A DNA stretch of 64,000 nucleotides. Source: Hemicordylus capensis (lineage: Eukaryota > Chordata > Lepidosauria > Squamata > Cordylidae). The position numbers were made by a program, and so were the translations under genes. Below, one piece after another: positions 11,031-21,436 of the stretch (its first letter is position 1; every line of letters starts with the position of its first letter). Under the pieces are notes generated by a model. It ran no database searches. It was not told the DNA's origin and saw only the letters and a list, made by a program, of their open reading frames with translations. The stretch lies in NCBI RefSeq assembly GCF_027244095.1, contig NC_069658.1, positions 263,012,687 through 263,076,686 of the forward strand. Direction: 5' to 3'.

Positions 11031-12182
11031 TGTGTTCATACCTGTGTTAAGCAGGACAATGGCAAGGCACAAGGAAACCCTAAAGAAAATATATTACACC
11101 CCTGGGAGAGTGAGGAGTTATGAAAATCCACTATTTCAAGAGGCCAGAAAGCACAGTAAAATGCTGAGTAAAAGGCAAGTTGAGGCATGGCTTTCAGAGC
11201 AGGACGCTTATACTCTACACAAACCTGTAAGGATTCCAGGGCGTAACTATAATAGGGCAAGGGGAGACAGTTGTCTGGGGGCTCACTGCCTTGGGCCCCC
11301 CCCAGAGGCAAGTCACATGACTGACTCCCCCAGCCACACACCCGCCTGAGCTTCCTTCAGTTGTATTCCTCCTCCGAAATTGATGTGAGTGTTAAGACCT
11401 GGAGCTACCAGAACAGCATGTCTTTCTCTAGGACCATTAAATGACTTGCATTGTCCACAGTTTACAAATCTTGTCTCTGGGCCCACTCCAACCTTGCTAC
11501 GTCCCTGAAGGATTCATTTTAAAAGAAATAAGACTGTTGTTTCGGGGTGGATGTACAATGACAGGCAGATTTAGTGGACGTGCAGCAGTATTGTAAATGC
11601 AACAAAGGCTATGAGTACATTTTGACAGTGGTCAATATTCTATCTAAATAGGCTTGGGTGTGCCTCTAAAAGACAAAACAAGCAGGGAAGTGGCTGCAGT
11701 TTTAAAAGCTATTTTCAGAGAAGGCCGAAAGCCTGGCAATAGAGGGAGTGAGTTTTTAAATAAACCTGTAGGTGTGCTGTTAAAAGGAGTATGGGATTCA
11801 CCACTTTGTCACCAACAATGATGTCAAAGCAGGGGTGGTGGAAAGGCTGAACAGAACATTAAAAGGTTGGATGTGAAGGTGTTTTACCACGAACAACACC
11901 TTCAGGTATTTTGATGTCTTGCCTGAGCTCCTAAAGAGCTATAACCACAGCTTTCACAGAACCATACCAACCAGGCCTGTGGATGTTCGCTCCAGCAACC
12001 ATCTGAAAACAGTCTATGGTAGCACTATCCATTAAAAAAAAGCCGTCTCCTGTGTTAAGAAAAGGAGAAGATCACATTAGGATTTCTAAAATTAAAGGAG
12101 TTTTTTTTGAGAAAGGATATGAACAGAACTGTGCCACTGAGCTGTTTACAGTGGACCAAGTTGATAATGAAATGGTTATCAG
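11030..12182 (+). pseudogene. Polinton integrase fossil, main part
   Basis: The N-terminal part carries RHKETLKKIYYTPGRV and QDAYTLHKPVR, typical of the Polinton-encoded retroviral-type integrase. Later stretches resemble the catalytic core's C-terminal half (YGIHHFVTNNDV, LPELLKSYNHSFHRT). It is broken in several places and split by a hAT element. It is listed as a fossil only. Confidence 0.8.
11237..11507. mobile_element. hAT element, 271 bp, perfect 8-bp TSD, nested in Polinton integrase
   Basis: The ends are CAGGGCGTAACTA and the inverse, GCTACGTCCCTG. It is flanked by AAGGATTC on both sides (11229-11236 and 11508-11515). It shares GGGCCCACTCCAACCTTG with the 2.2-kb element at 29146-31313, so it is a deletion derivative of that family. 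Confidence 0.9.
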
Positions 12183-12230
12183 CATTTAAAAGGGCAGTCA
12201 GGATGCATTTGTTTACCCAGGCTTTTAATT
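12183..12230 (+). mobile_element. L2 C-terminal fragment (left half, interrupted)
   Basis: AGGGCAGTCAGGATGCATTT and CCCAGGCTTTTAATT correspond to the L2 C-terminal end. The match resumes at 13331 after the nested insert. Confidence 0.45.
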
Positions 12231-13330
12231 AGATACTAGCTGACCCCACACAGAGAATCTGTGCAGTCATGCCCTGAGCTTGTGGCATCCCCCCGCCACA
12301 CAACTCTCTTGCTTGCTCTCCCCCCCACAACTCTCTCACTTGTTCCCCCCCAACTCTCTTGCTCACTCTCTCCCCCACACACAACTCTTGCTTGCTCTCT
12401 CCTCTCCCACACAACTCTCTCACTCGGTTTCCCCCCCACAACTCTCTCACTCTCTTCCCTCCACACAACTCTCTCACTCGCTCTCCCCCCACAACACTCT
12501 CCCTTGCACTCTCCCCGCAACTCTCTCACTTACTCTCTCCCCCTGCAACTCTCTCGCTCGCTCTCTCCCCCCGCAACTCTCTCTCTCGCTCTCCCTCCCC
12601 ACAACTCTCTCTCTCGCTCTTCCCCCACACAACTCTCTCACTTGCTGTCTCCCCCCACAACTCTCTCGCTCACTCTTCCCACACACACAACTCTCTTGCT
12701 CCTCCGCAACTCTCTCGCTCGCCTGTGTCAACCTGTCATTGTCCGACTGTCCTTAAGTCTCCATTTCCCCACTGGCAGGTGCGGGCGGGCAATAGCAAGG
12801 TGTTCTGAGGCAGCCAACTGCCAGCCGCCCCTTCTGCTGAACTCGCTGGCACTTGCTGATGTGGTCCAATGCAAACTCCCTCCCTCCAACCAACAGCTGA
12901 CCCCAGCCGGCAAACCTCCTCCCGATGGCGAGTGTGGCAGGTGGGCACTAACAACAGCCTCCCTGCCGCCCAACCACTTTCTGTAGCGCCCTCATTCTGG
13001 CCTCAAGCTCCTTGGCGTGTTTTGAGGTGGCGAACCGCCACACACACCCTTCTGCCGAATTCCCTGGCGCTTTATGTTGCAGCTCTCCACAAACTCTGTC
13101 TCCAGTCCCCAAACTCCCTGCTTCATGACCCCAGCCGGCAAACACCCTGGCTTTCGCACTCCTCTCTGGCTGCTGCCTTCTCGCTTTCCAAACTCTCGTG
13201 CTGTCAGCAAATTGCCTCCCACCACTCTGTCAGCCAATCACCTCCTCCTCCTCCCCCCCGTCAGCCAATTGCCTCCTTTCTGCCACGTTCCCACACATGG
13301 CCCGTCTTGGAGAGTTAATAATATAGATTG
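12231..13330. mobile_element. Unclassified 1.1-kb CT-rich insertion with TSD
   Basis: It begins AGATACTAGCTGACCCC and ends GTTAATAATATAGATTG, and is flanked by TTTTAATT on both sides (12223-12230, 13331-13338). The first half is a CT-rich tandem array. The second half holds two diverged copies of a roughly 215-bp unit (about 12800 and 13017 onward) with GACCCCAGCCGGCAAAC in both. No protein domain is seen. It may be a non-autonomous retroposon; the class is unknown. Confidence 0.6.
12290..12725. repeat. CT-rich minisatellite, unit about 30 bp
   Basis: Units of the form CACAACTCTCTCACTCGCTC with runs of C repeat about 14 times. The long open frames on both strands are repeat artefacts. Confidence 0.85.
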
Positions 13331-13344
13331 TTTTAATTGTGTTT

Positions 13345-13700
13345 TAGAAAGCAACATAGCTGGGACCAGAAGATACCGATAAGGAGTAGGGAGGACGGAT
13401 AGGCCAAACAGTAGCTCATGTCCAAGGCTAGTTGACACCTCATGAAAACATCTGTTTATCCACAAAGACTTGTATTGTAGGATTTACTGATTTGCTTGCT
13501 GTTTTGAATCTATATAAGCTAGCCACTGCGTGCCCTCGGCGCACAATGCCTGTCAGATATATTTTTTACCTGCACTGTGTCTTCATGATCATGAATAAAA
13601 AATGCTTATTTGAGCACACACCTTCGTTGACTCAATTCTGTCAGGCAACTAGTTCAATTGTGGCAAGCTTGCCCAGTCCTCTTTGGTCAGTAAGACGCCC
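13345..13700 (+). repeat. Possible solo-LTR-like fragment (fossil)
   Basis: CTATATAAGC is followed about 100 bp later by AATAAA and then a GT-containing stretch, an order seen in LTRs. The borders are not defined and no second copy is present, so it is tentative. Confidence 0.3.
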
Positions 13701-13722
13701 CATTCTCTGTCAAAACTGATGG

Positions 13723-14030
13723 ATGGATGAAAGCAAGGGATTGAATCAAACAGGAGGGCAAGGTTCCAGAGGATTTTCCCACAACAAAGTCATCAGAAAA
13801 GCTGAAAGGCCAGTCTATCTGCTCAAATATTACATGGGTGAGGCACTTCTTGGCAGCTTCTATCCCAAAGAATTACAGAAAGTTAAAGCGGAAGAGGACA
13901 AGGTCTACAGGGTTGAACAAATTCTAGCTTTAAAAGGCCATAGCAAAGTAAAATAACGTTTAGTGAAGTGGCTAGGCTGGCCTGACAAATTCAATAGCTG
14001 GGTGCCTGCTTCAGACCTCCAAAATGAGTG
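13723..14030 (+). pseudogene. Polinton integrase C-terminal chromodomain-like remnant (fossil)
   Basis: ERPVYLLKYYMGEALLGSFY and VKWLGWPDKFNSWVPASDLQ are typical of the C-terminal part of Polinton integrases, where a chromodomain-like module binds chromatin. It is detached from the main part by insertions and broken. Confidence 0.78.
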
Positions 14031-14655
14031 ACAGAGGATTTTACATTACACTCCCCAGTAATGCTAGCAAGAAGGCTCTCCCACAGAACCCTAGTTCAGC
14101 CTTCACCATCCAATTAGCCAAGTCGCTCGCTGGATCTTCCCAGGGAGTGGAAAGTGGCCCTAACTGAGATACAGTACCCGCATACCTGGGACACCTTCAC
14201 AGTGGATACTCCCTTTCAATACGCCAGGGGGTTAAAGAAATGGAACTTCTAGTAACAAAAGGAGTACAACTCCACCATTTCAGATTTGCTGCGTGATATT
14301 AATGAAATCACAAACACCAAAAGCGCTGTAGAGGGAGTAAACTTTGTTACTAGAAATATTCAGTTTATGAATCCTTACAACACTTTCATCTTTTCTGCGG
14401 GGGCTGAACTAGCCTACATATTAGGGCTCCTTCCTGACACACACAACTTAAAGGGTAAAGCGTTGCCTTACCCTTCAAGCATAGCTGATGGGTTCAAAAC
14501 TCTGTTCTTGATAGACCCAGCAAAGGATTCCCTTTCCCTGCAGACATAACCGGAGGGTTCAGTACTCTGTTTATACAGACATTGTAGAGTATCAGATAGT
14601 TGGAGACCATCATGTCCCCCTTTTGCAAAATATTACTGTGAAGGGCCAAAACAGT
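14023..14655 (+). pseudogene. Polinton minor-capsid-like gene remnant (fossil)
   Basis: The stretch opening SDRGFYITLPSNASKKALP fits the start of a Polinton minor capsid (penton-like) protein, which follows integrase in several Polintons. Only a short decayed part remains before the right inverted repeat. Confidence 0.55.
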
Positions 14656-14986
14656 GAGTGTCCAGGGTAGCGAGGCGTGTTTGTAGAGGGAATCACACAC
14701 CCACCTTCAGGACATGCCTGGACGTATTCTAGGGTGGGGTGGAAGGTTGGGGGTGAACTTCCGGGGCAAGGGTGTACCCCTGGTTCTGACCATTTCGTAT
14801 GACGTAAGCCCCATCCCTAACCATTTCCTGTGATGTAAGCCCCTCCTTTAACCACTTCCTGTGACAGAAGGACCTTCTGACAGCTCCCATGATGTAAGCA
14901 GTCACATGGCTGGCATTACATCATTCCTCAGCCACATGTTTTTGTTTGTAAACAAAAGCACATGGATTTTAACAGGTGGTATGTCT
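14656..14986 (-). repeat. Polinton fossil right terminal inverted repeat
   Basis: It is the inverted partner of 7780-8110 and ends GGTGGTATGTCT. Similarity appears high but with scattered substitutions throughout. Confidence 0.85.
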
Positions 14987-15049
14987 GTAGCCTGGGAGTG
15001 CTCTTGGATCCCAAACTCTCTCTGGTTTCTCAGGTTGAGGCAGTAGCCA

Positions 15050-15281
15050 GGAGCACGTTTTATCAGCTTCAGCTCAGTATTGTCTACATAGACTGGCAGT
15101 GGTTTCTCCAAGGTTACAGGTAAAAGAATCTCTCTCAGCTCTATCTTGGAGATGCCAGGGAGGGAACTTGGAACCTTCTGCCTGCAAGCATGCAGGTGCT
15201 CTTTCTAGAGCAGCCCCATCCCCCCAAGGGGAATATCTTACAGTGCTCTCACTTCTAGTCTCCCATTCAGATGCAACCAGA
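15050..15281 (-). mobile_element. 5S-rRNA/tRNA-like chimeric SINE, 5'-truncated
   Basis: The reverse strand reads CTGGTTGCATCTGAATGGGA, then AGCACTGTAAGATATTCCCC, a B-box-like GGTTCCAAGTT, CCTGGCATCTCCAAG and a 3' part with GACAATACTGAGCT. It lacks the first 50 nt of the 5S-like head. Confidence 0.75.
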
Positions 15282-15283
15282 GC

Positions 15284-15588
15284 TGGTCTTGTGGTAGCAA
15301 GCACGACTTGTCCCCTTAGCTAAGCAGGGTCCACCCTGGTTGCATATGAAAGGGAGACTAGAAGTGTGAGCACTGTAAGATATTCCCCTGAGGGGATGGA
15401 GCCACTCTGGGAAGAGCATCTATAGGTTCTAAATGCCCTCCCTGGCATCTCCAGGTAGGGCTGGAAGAGACTCCTGCCTGCAACCTTGGAGAAACTGCTG
15501 CTAGTCTGTGCAGACAAATACTGAGCTAGATAGACCAATGGTCTTACTCAGTATATGGCAGCTTCCTATGTTCCTATGTAACCAAGGC
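15284..15588 (+). mobile_element. 5S-rRNA-derived SINE, near full length
   Basis: The head TAGCTAAGCAGGGTCCACCC and TGCATATGAAAGGGAGACTA line up with the internal promoter part of 5S rRNA (AGCTAAGCAGGGTC...TGGGAGACC). The body carries CTCCCTGGCATCTCCAGG and the tail TATATGGCAGCTTCCTATGT. A reverse head fragment follows to 15640. Confidence 0.8.
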
Positions 15589-15589
15589 A

Positions 15590-15645
15590 GACTCTGCTTA
15601 GCAAAGGGGATAACTCATGCTTGCTACCACAAGACCAGTCATGAC
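15590..15645 (-). mobile_element. 5S-derived SINE head fragment
   Basis: The reverse complement reads TTGTGGTAGCAAGCATGAG and TTTGCTAAGCAGAGTCTGCC, the 5S-like head only. Confidence 0.65.
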
Positions 15646-15893
15646 AAACTAATCTGAACGTTCCAAATCACAAGAAACACTATAAATAAATAAATATTAA
15701 ATATTAAATATACAACCCCACCTGCAATAACAATCAGGTAGAAACCACTCATATCTGAAATAATTTATAGACATCAGTAGGTCTGAAACCAGACTACTAA
15801 AGTCTCTTCTGAGGTAAACCTTATGCCTCAGGCCCTATGAACCCTCAGAGATGGATAATCTCTTTTAACCTGTTGTAGGAATCCAGGGGTGGC

Positions 15894-16036
15894 CAACCTG
15901 AGGCTCTCCCGCTGTTGTTGGGCAACAACTTCCATTATCCCCAGAGGCAAAAATAAAATAAAAATAAAATTGTGCCCTAGGCTGATGGGAATTGCAGTCC
16001 AACAATAGCTGAAGAGCCTCAAGCTGGCTATGCCTG
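15894..16036. mobile_element. hAT-type MITE
   Basis: CAGGGGTGGCCAACCTGAGG opens it, and GAGCCTCAAGCTGGCTATG, the inverse, closes it. The flanks TAGGAATC and TGGTAACC agree at five of eight bases. An A-rich (AAAAT)n stretch interrupts the middle. Confidence 0.6.
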
Positions 16037-16039
16037 TGG

Positions 16040-18380
16040 TAACCCATACCCACCTTTACAGCCCCATAGTGGACAAGCCCAGAAGTTCTTAGGTGTCCAA
16101 CTGTTTGAGAAGTGGGGGCTATATCTACACTCCTGCAGCCCCAAGAGTGCCTCTCTAGCCCACCATCCAACACCCAGGACTTCTTTCTCTGGCCATGTTC
16201 AAGTAAGTCCACTTCAAGGTTCCTTAGCCTATCACAACCCTTCAAGTCCGCTGAACAGCCAAACGGCCGAGGTGATCAGGTCACCCATTAATTAGTTAGC
16301 ATTCATAATAAGTGGCAAAGCTGAAGAAAAATGTCGACTGATAGGAGTGCATGGTCCCAAACTTTTATTTTGTTGTAGAATGAGGGAGAGAGTTCTCAGG
16401 TTACCATTGCTGTGTGTGAGAGAAGCATTTTAGAAACACATCTGTTTTGGTATGCTTTAGCACTAAAATGGGTAGAAATTAAATTTATAACGAAGTGTTT
16501 TGGAGTTGTAGGGAGATGTATACTTTGAAACTAGGTATTGCAAAGTCCTTTAGCAGGGCATGCTCATATCTGATTCTCATATTACATTTTGATGTGAAAA
16601 GGTGACCACTGGGTGATTTTTACCCCATGAGTTGTGCAATGCTTGAATGAACCTCCCATCATGAGTATAATATTTAATGGTTTGACCAAGAAAAGTGAAT
16701 GCTGACCCCTGTTGCCACTTGAAGGTGCATTCGTCTCCTTGAGGTTAAAAATAAAATAAAATCACCACATCAGTAAGGGGCTATTGTGCATGACTACTTC
16801 AGCACATTGTGGTTGCATGAGATGTTGGCTCCCACTGTGTACCACAGCTCATTCCCAATAGGCTTGCTGGTCTCCAGACATGGTCCAGATTCTCTGGATT
16901 AAAAACACCTCCCTCAGAGCATGTGAAACATTAACCAAGAGTGTGCCTCTAGCCCTCTAAGCATGTGCATAGTGTCTTTGCCTCACTGAGTCACCACATT
17001 GAGAGTCGGCATGTTAGGCATGGGAGGAAGGAACTTCCAGGGCAGAGAATGTGTTTCCCCCCAGGCTGTTCTCAGGTTAGAAAGGAAGCACTGGCATGCC
17101 CCAGCTCCTCAAAAGCAGAGTAGGCAGCTACACCATAGCCAGGTCTTCCTCCAGCCTTGGAGCACTCCTTGTCTAGGTTTGGGTCCCAAAGCTTGAGGGC
17201 TTTGTCTCCCTGCCCATTTGGCCATTCCATGCTAAGTCAGAAGGGTGGACAACAGTTCTGGGACACAAGGAGCAGCACCTCCCAGTGGGCAAGAATTGGG
17301 GACATTCACCTGTGTGGACTGTGGCAGCACCCACTTTGGCTTCACGCCTCTCCCAGGCTGCCTGTGGACTAGTGGGGATCCATGCAGTTTCTGGGTGGCT
17401 TGTAGGGATCAGGCGATGGGCTCATTGGGCCAAGTGAGCCTCTAGTGCCGGCTGCTGGGTGTTGGTAGCCCTCCGAGAGAGGTCCAATCTTCCTCTGGCT
17501 TTCTTGCTGGTGGGGGTGGGGTTTGGAGTCTTTGGTAGGTGAAACTGTGCAAGCAGTAGCTGCTTCCTCATGTGCCACAGGACTGATCCGCATCGCTTTT
17601 CCATACCTGCTATTTGTGAAAAGAAGCATTTCTGGTTTTAAGCTGGACTTTTACAGACAGATTTAATAGACATGCGGTTTGGACCTGAGAACAGATGCTG
17701 CAAAGAGGGCTGCTAACTCTGACTGAAGCTATTCTTGGATATATTTCCCCTCCATATTTTTCACAAGGTCAAGCCCTTCAGCTCCCCAGGCTTGCCTTCA
17801 ATTGTCTTCTGGAGATGGATGCTGATTCCTGCAGATGCCAGGCCAGTCCTGGAGGGTTGGCAACCCTCACTGCAAAGGGGATATCCCTGTGTCTCCAAGT
17901 TCTTTAGCGCTAACACTTGTGTTAGAGCTGCCACATGGAAGGTGCTGGGAATGCTTCCCTGGTAGCTGTAACCTGCGAGAGCTGCTCTCTCCTATGCAGA
18001 GAGTTTCCATGCCAGTGCCAGGTACCAAGAGGAAGGAATGGTGCTGGCATTTGGCAACTCTCTGTGAAACAGGGACAGTCCATGCAGGGCATGGATCTTG
18101 CAAGTTACAGCTGCTACATAAAGATGCCACCTTGCAGGAATATTTCCAGCCCCCTCCATATGAAGGCCATCCTTGAGGGCTGTTGAGGGCTAACTCTTGA
18201 TCCTGACTGATGAGTGCTCCCTGTTTGCTAGACTTTTGGCTCACACAGAGCCACAGACACTGGTGTCACACCAATACCCAGCTCGTTCTCTTTGCCCTCC
18301 TTTGGCATAAAATTCATGAGGGACCCAAAATCTTCCCCGGTGCTTGGCACCACACACAAAAGAGCAGACTGGACAGATAA
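16040..18380. other. No gene or clear repeat seen
   Basis: Short open frames overlap on both strands in moderately GC-rich DNA, without conserved motifs or paired splice sites. I see nothing I can name. Confidence 0.5.
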
Positions 18381-18391
18381 CCAGTCTCATC

Positions 18392-18527
18392 CAGTGTTCC
18401 CTTTAACAGGGTTTCCCAGATGTTGCTGACTACAACTCCCAGAATCCCCAGCTGCAATGGCTTTTGTGTGGGGATTCTGAGAGTTGTAGTCAACAACATC
18501 TGAGAATCCCTGTTAGAGGCAACACTG
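18392..18527. mobile_element. hAT-type MITE, 136 bp
   Basis: The ends are CAGTGTTCCCTTTAACAGGG and CCCTGTTAGAGGCAACACTG. The inner arms GACTACAACTCCCAGAATCC and GGATTCTGAGAGTTGTAGTC are inverted. The flanks GTCTCATC and GTCTTACC agree at six of eight bases, the differences being transitions. Confidence 0.75.
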
Positions 18528-19027
18528 GTCTTACCCAGCCTTTATGCTCTCTCCCTCTCCCCTTTTGCCCACGTTCCAGTGAAAGGTGTTAGGCTGTTGG
18601 AGGAAGTGTGGTAACATTACTCAGCAATTCTAGAATAACGAGGAAGAGTCTGTTTCCAACATCTCTTACATTGAAACTCCTGCATCTAAAAGGCAGATTT
18701 TCCTCAGAGAGCAACAACTTATAAGAGATGCTTTAGAATTGTGTGCCGCTTTAGAATTGTGTGCCGCTTTCCAGACTCTGTAGGGATTGCACCTTGCAGT
18801 GACTCATCAATACCTCCACTGCAGCTCAGCGCGTTAACAAGATCTTTCCACTTGATGTACATAACTTTTGAATCCGTTCATAACTGGGTTCATGAGGAGA
18901 TGCTCTCTCGAACAATTTTCTCCAACTGTTTGTGAGCCTGAACTGGCAAAAATGTGCCCTGGCTTGACCTTGACCTTGAGAGCTCCCCTTATTGTAAAAT
19001 AGGCAACAAGGAAAGCAAACACTGACT

Positions 19028-19290
19028 ACTACTATGAATACTTATATACCACTCTTCAACCAAAGTTCTCATCGTGGTTTATATAGAAAAATAAATAATA
19101 TATGAATAAGATGATCCCCTGTCCCCAAAGGGCTCACAGCCTGAAACGTAAGGCAGATATCAGCAACAGCCACTGGTGGGATGCTGTGCGGGGGTTAGAT
19201 AGGGCCAGTTGCTCTCCCCCTGCTAAATATAAGAGAATCGCCACTTTAAAAGGTGTCTCTTTGCTCAGTAAGCAGGTGTAACTGACCCCT
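19028..19290 (-). mobile_element. LINE-derived 3'-end repeat
   Basis: It has ATATACCACTCTTCAACCAA, CCCCAAAGGGCTCACAGCCT and GATAGGGCCAGTTGCTCTCC, matching the family at 1795. Confidence 0.6.
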
Positions 19291-19719
19291 TCAAACCACC
19301 CAATTGCTACCAAATTTCTCCCCATTTGAAAACATTTTGTCAAAAACAACAACAACTGGATGCAGGGCATGGTCAAGGGATGGTCATTGGTTTTAGAGGT
19401 GGCCCCTTCCATGCAGCAGCATCCCTCAACAGCCTATGGCAGGGCTATGAGACCGCACATGTGTAAAACAAGAATGACATGAGCTGAACCAGCTGGAAAT
19501 CAGCACAGGTAAGTCTTCTCCTGTGACTGCCAGGCACTGGAATAGCTATCTGATTGTCCATGAGTCGTTCCCCTGGTTTGACAGAAACCATCACCATTCA
19601 GAACAATTCTAGCTGCTCAGTGGCATGCATGATCAGAGCTGCATCGGACTCTGAAGCTGCTTCCAAAGTTATTGTAGCTTTTTGCTGCTTGCCTCTGTGG
19701 TGGGGTCCTGATTCATAGG

Positions 19720-19975
19720 TAGGGTTGCCAACTGTCCCTCATTACGCAGGATATCCCTCATTTCAGGGATGAAATGTTGGTCCCTATAGGGACAGCATTT
19801 GTCCCTCACTTATTCAATAGCATATAATTCAATTACATATACGTCAGTGATACTCAGGCTCTTGATTACCACTGCATACACCTCCCAGCCCCCTCGCCCC
19901 AGCCAGACACAAACTTGTGTCCCTCATTCCGGAACTTGTGTCCCTCCTTTTGGCAATGAAATGTTGGCAACCCTA
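19720..19975. mobile_element. hAT-like MITE with GTTGCCAAC termini
   Basis: It starts TAGGGTTGCCAACTGTCCCT and ends AATGTTGGCAACCCTA. The flanks TTCATAGG and TCCACAGG agree at six of eight bases. The interior repeats GTGTCCCTC. Only one copy was noticed in the window. Confidence 0.7.
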
Positions 19976-19983
19976 TCCACAGG

Positions 19984-21220
19984 GGAGATCTGGCAGCTAT
20001 TTACTGCACAAAAACCAAGCCTGATTTGGCTTTTTTAAAGCCAAATTCTGGGTTATGGCCCATTTGACCCACGAGTATAACCCTTAGGTGCTGGCAACAA
20101 GGTTTAAGAGCAAGGGGGAGATTAACCCTCCCACCATAATTCCAATCTGGATTAGGCCTCCCTGTGGCTTTTAGGGTGTGTTAGACCCCTGTGCATTACA
20201 ATTCTGATTGTTGTGTCAATACAATGAGTGATGCAAAAGGAACCAATCCTTTTAAAAAGAATGTGTAATCTAAATGTGGGCCTTTGCTTTGATGTTAGGC
20301 TAATGGTAATAATATTACTCTTGTTGTCAGTCAGACCTGTGTTCCTGTGCCTAACTGCAACTTGATTTGTGGATATTGGTGGAATGCTCTCCCCATGCCA
20401 TGAAAAAGCTTCACCTGCTGGTTTCTGCAAATCAAGTTGTGGTTAAAAGCCCAGGATCAGGCCAAGTTGTGTTATTTTTTTCCTGGTCAGTTTCAACTTG
20501 TTGTCACTAAGTAGTTATTATTTGTACAGGTGGGGAATGAAAGTGCTGTTATAAATATCATGCAGGAAGATGCTCTCCTGGTGTTGCTTAATTCACTAGG
20601 CAGGCAAGCAAACAAGCAAGCTTTAGTTATGAATGTCAGCAATGCAAAAACAAAACAGGATCATAGTTGCCCTTAAACCAGCACAGTTTAAGCCTTAAAC
20701 TTCAGCATGGCTTGCTAGGCAGACACCCTAGGATACATGTGATGTGAACTCTTGTGATGTTCTTTGCATGCCATGCTTTTGTTCTGCTCAATGTGGTCTT
20801 TTTCAAGGCTGGCTGCCTCCAAAGGAACTTGGGTTCTTTGTGCTGCTTGTTTACCAAGCAGGGTGAGTCACAGAGGAGCAGAAAAGAATGTTTTCTTGTT
20901 TGGGCTGTGTGTGACAGTCTCTCAGCCATGCGGACCAGGTCCTCAGCTCAGAATACATATCTTTGCTGCTCTTGGATTGAAATGCAGGGGAGTCTATGTA
21001 AATCCTCCAGTGATAAGCATTAGCCTTGACTCGAGGCTCAGAGCAAACCCTGCATGCCCAAGGTTTACAATTAGCTTGATTTGGCCTCTGGTCAGGGGTG
21101 TGGCTTTAATTGAATGAAATATGTTCTTTTATTCTATGGAATTCTCTGCAGTGGGATGTGATGATGGCCACTAGCTTGGATGGCTTTACAAGGGTCTTTG
21201 ACAAATTCATGAAGGAAGGG
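19984..21220. other. No gene or clear repeat seen
   Basis: The short frames here have no recognisable motifs, and no repeat of the other families is evident. Confidence 0.5.
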
Positions 21221-21225
21221 TTTAT

Positions 21226-21430
21226 CAATGGGCTATAAACTGAGGGCTATAAACCACCGCCAGCCTCAGAGACAAGATGCCATCAGTTGCAGGGGAGTAA
21301 TAGCAGGAGAGAGGGCATGCCCTCACCTCTTGCCTGTGGGCTTTCCAGAGGCATCTGGTGCACCACTGTGGGAAAGAGGATACTGGAATATATGGGCCCA
21401 ATCCAGCAGGGCTCCTCTTATGAGGTGGGA
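21226..21430 (+). mobile_element. CR1-type LINE 3' end
   Basis: AGCCTCAGAGACAAGATGCC, GCAGGAGAGAGGGCATGCCC and CCAATCCAGCAGGGCTCCTC match the reverse of 42240-42400. It abuts the copia fossil, which apparently inserted at its end. Confidence 0.65.
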
Positions 21431-21436
21431 CAAATG

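Larger units (their letters stand above)
7780..14986 (+). mobile_element. Polinton (Maverick) fossil, about 7.2 kb
   Basis: The element is bounded by terminal inverted repeats of about 330 bp (7780-8110 and 14656-14986) that begin AG and end CT, as Polintons do. Between them lie remnants of a Polinton integrase, its chromodomain-like end and the start of a minor-capsid-like gene. Typical Polintons are 15-20 kb, so most of the element is lost. Nested later insertions include an L2, two or more hAT-type elements, a CT-rich insert and an LTR-like piece. It is broken, with well over ten interruptions. The two inverted repeats have diverged visibly, so it is old. A 6-bp target duplication was not evident. 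Confidence 0.78.

Noticed and set aside
12229-12808. Long open frames on both strands rich in S/L/T or R/E/G
   Set aside because: They result from the CT-rich minisatellite, which lacks stops in several frames.
7774-14992. A 6-bp target duplication for the Polinton fossil (TTAGGG / GTAGCC)
   Set aside because: Only three of six bases agree, which is not better than chance; the element is supported by its inverted repeats instead.
15284-15400. A 5S rRNA gene
   Set aside because: Only part of the 5S promoter region is similar; the sequence continues into a SINE body and is repeated elsewhere.
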